Source of the DNA: Rhipidocladum racemiflorum
Taxonomy: Eukaryota; Streptophyta; Magnoliopsida; Poales; Poaceae
DNA: 64,000 nt
Assembly (NCBI GenBank): GCA_036346355.1
Contig: CM070583.1
Span: 992,001-1,056,000, forward strand
Reading direction: 5' to 3'
Below are positions 56,925 through 64,000 of this stretch, in pieces. How positions within the stretch are numbered: position 1 is the first letter of the stretch; each line of letters begins with the position of its first letter. Position numbers and translations under genes: made by a program. The notes under the pieces are model-generated. The model was given only the letters and a program-made list of their open reading frames with translations. It had not been told where the DNA came from and searched no databases.

Positions 56925-57609
56925 TCATCGAATGGGAATAGATAGAAGGCAGGATTTGAGGCCACAAAGGAACACACCTGAGACCTTGTCCTCCCACCAG
57001 TAGATGAACCTGAGGTTGGCCCCCTGCTTGTCCATCTTGTAGAGCTGGTAGTAGTGCTCCGCCACCTCTGATCCGAAGACGGCGCCGCAGATCGCTCCGA
57101 ACCCGGTAGCCAGCACGACACCTGCAGGAAGTCAGCCAAGACATGTCGAAAAATAAGAAGCAGCCACGCAGGTCGAGAAGAATCTAGATCGGTCAGGAGC
57201 CCCAGCCGCAAGGTCGCGATTCGTCGTACGTACCGTGCGGGCTCTTGGAGTACTTGAAGGCGACGCCGCCGAGGTGCGCGCCGCCGACGAGGGCCCCGCC
57301 GAGCGCGAACTTCCTGGACTCCCTGAGGGCCTTGAGCTGCAGGCGGAAGCGAATGGGGAAGATGGCATCTCTAGTTAGTTAATAGTATTGGGGTGGCGGG
57401 CAGGAAGGGTCGGATCGGATCGGGGGGTGGATGGGAGAGGAGACCTGCGGACCGTAGACGGGATCGGAGGAGATGAACTCGTCGACGTCGGCGTCCGACC
57501 ACCTGGGGAGGGGATGGTGGCGGCCGTAGACCTTCTTGAAGTAGTCGAGGAAGGCGAGGTTGCGCGCCCAGTGCTGCTTCACGCCCTCGAAGTGCTCGCC
57601 GACCCCCAT
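56925..57609 (-). CDS. SDH6: Succinate dehydrogenase subunit 6-like, copy 2
   Basis: Exons 57445-57609, 57234-57336 and 56925-57121 have the same sizes (165, 103 and 197 nt) and phases as copy 1, giving about 154 residues from ATG at 57609. Differences are few: the N-terminus reads MGVGEHFEGV instead of MGISEHFEGV, FISSDP replaces FIASDP, and AICGAVFG replaces ALCGAVFG. FIYWWEDKVSG is conserved. As in copy 1, AG|GTGTGT after EDKVS may be a true donor to an unseen last exon. It sits beside intact MADS26, so this is probably the ancestral position. Both copies being open suggests recent duplication or continued selection on each. Confidence 0.77.
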
Positions 57610-58400
57610 GGCCGCCGTCTCGCTCGGTTAGGTCGCTGGCCTCTCAGGATTGTATTCGAGGCGGTGCGCCGGCGTTCGTGTTCGATGGCAGCTAAGAAAG
57701 GTAGATGGGCCAGCTAATTTGGGCCCAAACGACGGAGGACTAGGAGCGGCAGCCGGCCCGCTTCTCCTCAGGCCCTTGTTTATACGGTGGAAGCTTTTCT
57801 GAAGAATAGTTTTTATTTATATAACTTTAAGGACAGAAGAGGTTTGGTATTTGATAGTCTGATTTTTTATTATAGTTTTTAGATACGAGGGATGCAGGTT
57901 ATGAATAAGGATGAGCGGGGTACGATTTGGGATTTTATACTTCATAGGAAAGGGTAATTTTTTTAAACTCTAAATCATAATCTTAACCCACGGAAAGCGT
58001 AGGAAATTATCTTAGGTCAGCTTTCGGCTTTCAGTTTTCTTCTGATATAAATAAGCCGTTGGGTTTTTAATTTCGGACTACAAAAATTAAGTATTTAAAA
58101 CAGATTTTAACCTTCGAATAACAAAAATCAAAAGCTGAAACCGTTTCGCAGGCTCAGTCCTCACTCGCCACGGCGACATGACAATATGACATACAGCAGG
58201 GGGGCACCATGCACGGCATTTACTCCTCCTGCCTACACCCGGACACGTACTAGCTCACCTGCCTGCCCATCTTTATTCGCTCCTTTGATTCACCGTGGCA
58301 AGCCGATCGCTCGCCAGCACGCCAGCACGCCTGAGCAACCACTGCCTGCCTGCGCTGAACACCAGACCAGAGCACCGGAGTGACGGCCAGTTTCAGCACG
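57610..58400. other. Shared upstream region between SDH6 copy 2 and the GDSL gene
   Basis: A divergent gene pair with about 790 bases between the two start codons. About 57770-58140 has repeated TTTATAT and AAAGCT words and may be a decayed MITE. No clear TATA box was settled on for either gene. Confidence 0.4.
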
Positions 58401-61400
58401 ATGCCCGCCGGCCTCCGGCGCCTATGGCTGCTGCTGCTGCTGCTGCTCGTGTGCACGGCGGCGGCGCAGGGCGCGGCGGGGACGCCCTTGGCGCCGGCGC
58501 TGTTCGTGTTCGGGGACTCGCTCATCGACAATGGCAACAACAACAACCTCGCCTCCCTCGCCAAGGCCAACTACTTCCCCTACGGCATCGACTTCGCCGC
58601 AGGCCCCACCGGCCGATTCTGCAACGGTTACACCATCGTCGACGAGCTCGGTACGATCATGAATCCCCAATTAGTAACACACCGGTGATCATGCGTCATC
58701 AATTAATTCACAGGTGCTAGCTAGCTTTAATTTTTTTCTTCTTCCTGCTGTGCATATGCTGCGTGTGCATGCGAAGATGATCTGACCATTCCGTGTCTGA
58801 TATGATTTGCTAATTTTCATCGTTGAACTTTGATTTCTCTGATAGAATATGTTTTTGAGTTTCCTAGCAGAAGTGTAATATCAGAACACAATCTAGTTCT
58901 GCTTTAGAGGGTGTACTGTGCTGTGCTGCAATCATGTTGTTGTCCTTGTTGACCTATATATAATACCCCACAGAGCTAGCACTGGTTCGACATGTACAGC
59001 ACAGGCACAGGTCGAATTTTACTCGGCACGCACATATATTTGCATTGAAACTTATCTAATCTACATCGGGAGTGTATAGGCAATTAGACATTATCCGGAT
59101 GTTTTTGTCCTAAAAATCATCCAAACTTTGGACCGTACGATCAAAACACACATCCGTAGGATCAACCCACCTCTAATTCAAGGGAGGTGTGTGCATCGAT
59201 CTGAAAGCAAATCCAATAATCCAGAATTTGGATGATGGTTACTAAGAAAACATCCGGATGAAACTTATCAAAACCCATTTGGATTTATGAAACACCGGGA
59301 CTATCCCCATAGATCTGAAATGCAGCAGGAAATGGCATTACCTGCTTGGACTTCGAGCTTCTGTGATAGCCAACTGCTTAGGGCCTCTTGGAATTAAAGC
59401 AGGGATCCAAAACGGCAGGAATGGGGAAAACATATAATTGAGTAGCATATCAAGTTGAATCCTTTGGAATTCTATAACGCGGGAATTATTCATATACCAC
59501 TTGAACAAACAAAAATTATACATCTTTATCTTTTAAGAATACTCTAACAATGGTTATAAGATATTTCAAAACTGAGTCCCATAAAATTATATATATCCTT
59601 TCCTATTGTTTTTCGTCAAAAAATTATTTTATATGTATTTTAATTAAGAGAGGTGCTTCTATGCTCTTCCTTTTTAAAGTTGCACAAATATTAAAGCATG
59701 AATGAAGGGTAGATGAGGATTACTTACTCCTTCGTTTGCTTCAAGATTTGTGTAACTTGTATTAGGAGGAAAAGCATAGAAACACTTCTCGTTAATCAAG
59801 CGATCTCATGTTTTTACAACTTAGAAATGGTTTTTCAGTTATTATTGATCAGTGCCATGCTTGATCAAACAAAAGCTCAATTGTCTTATTAATATGCAGT
59901 AGTTGTACCTGTATATTAACACCCTTACTTGTGAAGAGATTGCCGCCCAACCAAGGCACCCACGTGTCCACCCCCGATTTTGCGAAAAGACCTCCGTTTT
60001 TTTTTTTGAAATTATGAATAAGTCCCTACGCGATTTTATATGAGAGGAAGATTTTTTTTTCCCGGTTCGCGTTTAGGTCCCTCATTTGTCGTTTTACAGG
60101 AAGAGTTTCCCGTTAAATACAAATCGTGACCGAGCCCTTTCCTAATTTTTCAAAATAGCGAACAGGTCTAAAATTATAACAAATAGGTCATCGCGCTTTA
60201 CGTTCGAGCCATTTCTCCGTTTTGCCCGGAAAAAATGTTTCCGTGGTCCGTTTTTTCTTAGCATGCGAAAAATATTTTCGTTGGCCGTTTTTCCACAAAA
60301 AAAATGGAGCACCGTTTCCTTTCTCCGTTTTGCCCGGAAAAAATACTTCCGTGATCCGTTTTTTTCCCGGGGCATGGGAAAAATGTTTTCGCTGGCTGTT
60401 TTCCCAAAAGAAAATTGGAAGACCGTTTCCTTTCTCCGTTTTACCCGGAAAAAATGTTTTCGTGGTCCGTTTTTCCTCCGGAGCATGGGAAAAATGTTTC
60501 TGATGGCCGTTCTCCCAAAAAAAAATATTAAAATTCGTTTTCGTCCGTCGTTTATCTGTTTTTGTCCGTTTTCCCTCATTTTTCCCCCGGAAACTCTTCT
60601 AACATTCACAGTACCCGAATTATACGATACTTTATCTCCTACGAATAAATCATATTACCAACGGAGCGTAGGGAAAATGTTTTCGTTGGCCGTTTTCCAA
60701 AAAGAAATGGTTTCCTTTCTCCGTTTTGCCCCGAAAAAATTGTTTTCGTTATCTTTTTTCTCTGGAGCATGCGAAAAATGTTTTCGTTGGCCGTTTTCCA
60801 AAAAAAAAAATAGAAATTCGTTTTTCGTTCGTCGTTTCTCCATTTTTGTCCTTTTTTCCTCATGTTTCCCGGAAAAATTGTTTTCGTTGCCCGTTTTAAG
60901 AAAAAATCGTTTCCCGGAAAAATTGTTTTCGTTGCCCGTTTTAAGAAAAAATCGTTGACCGTTTTTCCAAAAAAAATTAAAAAAATTAGGAAACCGTTTC
61001 CTTTCTCCGTTTTGCTCGGAAAAAATGTTTTCGTCATCCGTTTTCCCTCCGGAGGGCCTGATTCTCTGTTACTCGCTTCTAACATTCGCAATACCCGAAT
61101 TATGCGATATTTTATCTCCTACGAATAAATCACATTACCTACGGCGCAGCGCAGCGCTTATGTTGCTAGTTTATCATAGAGTTGATCAACTGCAGCGTTT
61201 GTACGTGTCTGTCAATTATCTGCAGCTGAGCTGCTTGGGCTGCCCCTGGTGCCGCCGTACTCCCAAGCATCCGGCCAGCAACTTCTGCAAGGCGCCAACT
61301 ACGCCTCCGCCGCTGCCGGCATCCTCGACGACAGCGGCCAAAACTACGTAAGGATCCATGCACGCATCCTCCGGCTAGCTCCTGGTGATGCGCGCGTCAG

Positions 61401-62428
61401 ACAACTGCAGGAGCTGATCGACTTTGCGATGCGGTGCAGCTCGGGCGGATACCGTTCAACCAGCAGATTCGGAACTTCGAGTCGACCGTGGATCAGATCG
61501 CCGGCGCCGTCGGCGCGGAGGCGGCGGCCGGCAGGGTGGCCGGGTCCATCCTGTTCGTGGGGATGGGGAGCAACGACTACCTGAACAACTACCTCATGCC
61601 CAACTACAACACCAGGAGCCAGCACAACCCCCAGCAGTTCGCCGACCTGCTCGTCCGGCAGTACGCTTCCCAGCTCACCGTGAGAACCACCAGTAGTAAT
61701 ATATATAATCGCCGTTTCTACCATTTGCTACTGAGATCGGTCACGATACGCCATGTTCTTAATTAATTACTGCAAACGAATCGATCAAGCACTTGTATAT
61801 GCCTCATGTTAATCTGTGTGAGATGATGCGATTCAGAGGCTGTACAACGCCGGAGCGAGGAAGTTCGTGGTCGCCGGCGTGGGTTCGATGGGCTGCATCC
61901 CGAGCATCCTGGCGCAGAACTTGATGAGCCGATGCTCGCCGGAGGTGGACGACCTCGTGCTGCCCTTCAACGCCAACGTGAGGGCGATGCTCGACGGCCT
62001 CAACGCCAACCTCCCCGGAGCCAAGTTCACACACCTCGACAATTTCAGCCTGTTCAAGGTCATCCTCAGCGACCCTGCCTCGTTCGGTGAGTTCAAGATC
62101 ATTTGTTAGGAACAGATGAAAAAATTACCGCTCCAACAATTACCCTATCGGAATTCAAAATGTGTTGCATGATATGGTTTCTTCTGCATGGATATGTGCG
62201 CGCGCAGGGTTCGATGTGGTGGACCGGGGTTGCTGCGGGATCGGGAGGAACAGCGGGCAGATCACCTGCCTGCCTTTCATGCCGCCGTGCGCCGACCGGC
62301 AGCGCTACTTGTTCTGGGACGCCTTCCACCCGACGGCGGCGGTGAACGCCATCGTCGCGAGGCAGGCGTTCGACGGCGCCGCCGACGTCGTCTCCCCCAT
62401 CAACGTTCGCCGGCTCGCCCAACTTTAA
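58401..62428 (+). CDS. GDSL-type esterase/lipase, secreted
   Basis: Five exons in phase: 58401-58650, 61226-61347, 61440-61679, 61837-62086, 62208-62428, giving 360 residues from ATG at 58401 (in-frame codons upstream start only with GTG). The N-terminus (LRRLWLLLLLLLVCTAAAQG) is a signal peptide, encoded partly by a CTG repeat. Catalytic serine lies in FVFGDSLIDNGNNN (Ser about 40). Other blocks are present: GRFCNGYTIVDELAELLGLP, the SND of GMGSNDYLNNY, GVGSMGCIPS, and DAFHPT (Asp about 325, His about 328). This is the usual five-exon, 350-370 residue plant GDSL lipase, which acts on ester bonds in the cell wall or apoplast; the substrate is not known. Intron 1 is 2.6 kb, far longer than the others, because of mobile DNA. 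Confidence 0.93.
59091..59260. mobile_element. MITE of the CATCCGGATG family, in GDSL intron 1
   Basis: It has ATCCGGATG on the left and CATCCGGATG on the right, with an interior like the copy at 15508-15665 (GGACCGTACGATCAAAACAC, TGCATCGATCT). Confidence 0.65.
59648..59790. mobile_element. MITE, GAGAGGTGCTTCT family, copy 4 (GDSL intron 1)
   Basis: Ends GAGAGGTGCTTCTATGCT and AGCATAGAAACACTTCTC; flanks TTAATTAA (59640-59647) and TTAATCAA (59792-59799) are an 8-bp duplication with one mismatch. The interior is in reverse orientation relative to the copy at 24391. Confidence 0.78.
59916..61169 (+). mobile_element. Helitron-like element H4 with internal repeats, in GDSL intron 1
   Basis: It ends GGCGCAGCGCAGCGC (hairpin-capable), then CTAG (61166-61169) and T. 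The left part (59990-60240) is the inverse of H1 and H2 text. From 60215 to 61045 the words CCGTTTTGCCCGGAAAAAATG and TTTTCGTTGGCCGTTTTCC recur in tandem at variable spacing. A segment of about 60 bases at 60600-60660 (AACATTCACAGTACCCGAAT) recurs at 61079-61138 just before the 3' end. The start at 59916 is tentative. Confidence 0.55.
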
Positions 62429-63579
62429 CTCGCTATATATATTTACAGCACTTAATAACAAACTGAAGCTTAATTTACTGAAACAAGAGAGATGCTAGCT
62501 AGCTAGCTTAATGTAGTGGTAAACTAATCAAATCGTGGAGATTTGAACAGGCCTTGCCGCTGTCATGCGTATGCACGCACCCTCCTTTTTTTTGCATTCG
62601 TACTAGCACTATATGTGTGTGTGCCAAACACGAATATATGGTAATTATGCATCTGCCTTTTTTTTTAAGTGTATAGGCATCTTTCGAAGGTTTTTTGTCT
62701 AAAACAACATCTAAATTTTGGGCCGTAGATTCAACCGTTAGATCAAATCATAGGATCGGATGTAATCGATACTCCCGAATATCAACAATGATCCAATGCT
62801 TTCAGTTTTGGATGATTTCAGCAAACAAAACATCCGGATAATATTTATCTAAATTTTTTTTTCCTTTTGCGATGAAGATTACATCAGAATTGATAGCGTG
62901 TACTACATCATGGTAACCGTGGAATTCCTGTGCCCCAGTCGGAATCGACGATACTGTATGAGTCTAGAATCGTGTGAATAATTAATATCGAGACGTATCT
63001 GCACACAGCCGAATTGGCAGCTGAATTGATAGTGTGGAACAAGGGCTAGTACATCGCACGTGCACCTGTAAAATTCTTTCCAATCGGGGGCTGGGCTCTT
63101 GATTCTTGAATATATCTGCACACAGCCGAATTGACAGTGCTCTTGTTGTATTCATCCAATTATATATTTATGGGAAGAAATTGCAGTCGTCGGATGTCTG
63201 ATTTTTTCATTTTTTCGGACACCGTCGTAACATTTTTTTGGACGTAGTGAAACATTTTTTGTAACGTAGCTCAATTAATGATGCCAAGATCATTCTCTTA
63301 TATCTATATAAAAGCACGTGATTCAATTAATAGTACTAGTTGGAGTAGTACTGTCCAGAGACTCGCGCGACAGAGGTCTGTTTGTCGCGGTCTAGCAGAT
63401 TGAATTTAGCCAACGAATTATTTTGTTGTGGATTCATCTAGTGGACAGAGCTAAGACTTTTGTCGTCATTAATTTGAATCGGCGATAGACTCTATTACCA
63501 ATTCAAACGGCGGCAGAGGTGTATTTTTGTAAAATTTTCTTTTGCTGTATTATTTTAGCAAAATTATGTAAAATATATT
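62429..63579. other. 3' flank of the GDSL gene and intergenic DNA
   Basis: About 62676-62840 is a degraded CATCCGGATG-family MITE. A 15-base text (CTGCACACAGCCGAATTG) occurs twice at about 62999 and 63116. No other gene is seen. Confidence 0.45.
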
Positions 63580-64000
63580 TGTCGGGGGATGGATAATTCC
63601 CGTAATTTACCTCGGGTGCCACAAACGGTCGAGCTCATCACCGCCCGAGCCACCAGGAGATCGTTCCCAAGGACGACCTAGTCGGGGCCTAGGGAGGTCG
63701 CATGGTCTGGCCGATTGCTAGCTCGTCCCCGCGTAAGACGGCCGAGCTCGGAGCTAACTATCAGTCGACCTGTCATGATCTCGAGGTCGGCGGATGTAAC
63801 TACCGGCGGCGCTTTCTCCGTTAGTTCGTTGCGTCCTCCACGGGAGCGTGGCGTCATCTGTGGAGGATTTGTAGGATCTGTTGGTTACCACGTTGGACCT
63901 AGTCGAACGTGCGGATAGTGGGTCTGGAGGAGTGCGGTCTTTTGTAAACTATAAAGCATCTTCACCGTAGGGGGGAGAGGCAAGTTGAATATACACGAGC
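63580..64000 (+). mobile_element. LTR retrotransposon, LTR start, cut by window end
   Basis: It begins TGTCGGGGGATGGATAATTCCC after A/T-rich DNA, a start widely seen in grass LTRs. GC-rich, with repeated CGGCCGAG-type words, and a likely TATA (CTATAAAG) near 63950, consistent with an LTR promoter. The element continues beyond the window. Confidence 0.6.

Noticed and set aside
60215..61045. Repeats with spacers, considered as a CRISPR-like array
   Set aside because: Repeat and spacer lengths vary, units are diverged, and the sequence is a plant transposon.
60142..61091. Minus- and plus-strand frames of 150-231 codons in GDSL intron 1
   Set aside because: They translate tandem words of the Helitron-like element, giving repetitive peptides without any domain.

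Overview
This window is nuclear DNA from a grass (Poaceae, probably panicoid). The evidence is intron-containing plant genes with GC-rich exons, a near-complete MADS26-type (AGL12 clade) gene, a plant-specific succinate dehydrogenase subunit, and dense grass-type transposons (hAT, Helitron, CACTA, Tourist, LTR elements, SINE). The species cannot be fixed from sequence alone, and no prokaryotic or viral coding region was seen.

Layout. 1-7.2 kb is mobile DNA: a Helitron-like element, a 4.3-kb solo LTR with a perfect 5-bp target duplication, and a SINE. 8.2-9.6 kb holds an intact BAHD acyltransferase (minus strand). 10.5-18.6 kb is retroelement and MITE territory, with a nested set of insertions into one of two direct repeats and a copia-like 3' LTR with its polypurine tract. 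18.65-19.2 kb is a truncated second BAHD copy next to an Ac/Ds-like hAT element. 21-22.7 kb is another hAT element, followed by a three-exon fragment of an unrecognised gene.

23.8-57.6 kb is the most interesting part. The apparent parental order is a CDC2-like protein kinase (36.7-41.7 kb, minus, 8 exons, about 741 codons), MADS26 (51.7-53.9 kb, plus, 7 exons, 224 codons) and SDH6 (56.9-57.6 kb, minus). At 23.8-35.2 kb there is a scrambled second version: kinase 3' exons, an intact PPR gene spliced into kinase exon 5, kinase 3' flank joined directly to kinase exons 4-2, MADS26 exons 3-5 only, and a complete second SDH6. Because the two versions are paralogous, each shows the empty site of insertions in the other. 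This gives direct proof of several transposition events (hAT, MITE, Helitron-like). One hAT element downstream of MADS26 carries a two-exon fragment resembling AP-4 epsilon adaptin.

57.7-62.4 kb is an intact GDSL esterase/lipase (plus, 5 exons, 360 codons) whose first intron is swollen by a MITE, a CATCCGGATG repeat and a Helitron-like element. The window ends inside another LTR. The functional genes (BAHD enzyme, PPR organelle RNA factor, CDK-like kinase, MADS factor, two SDH6 copies, GDSL enzyme) do not form one pathway; they are an ordinary plant gene neighbourhood heavily remodelled by duplication and transposition.

All exon boundaries were placed by eye from splice sites, reading phase and family resemblance; no database search was run.
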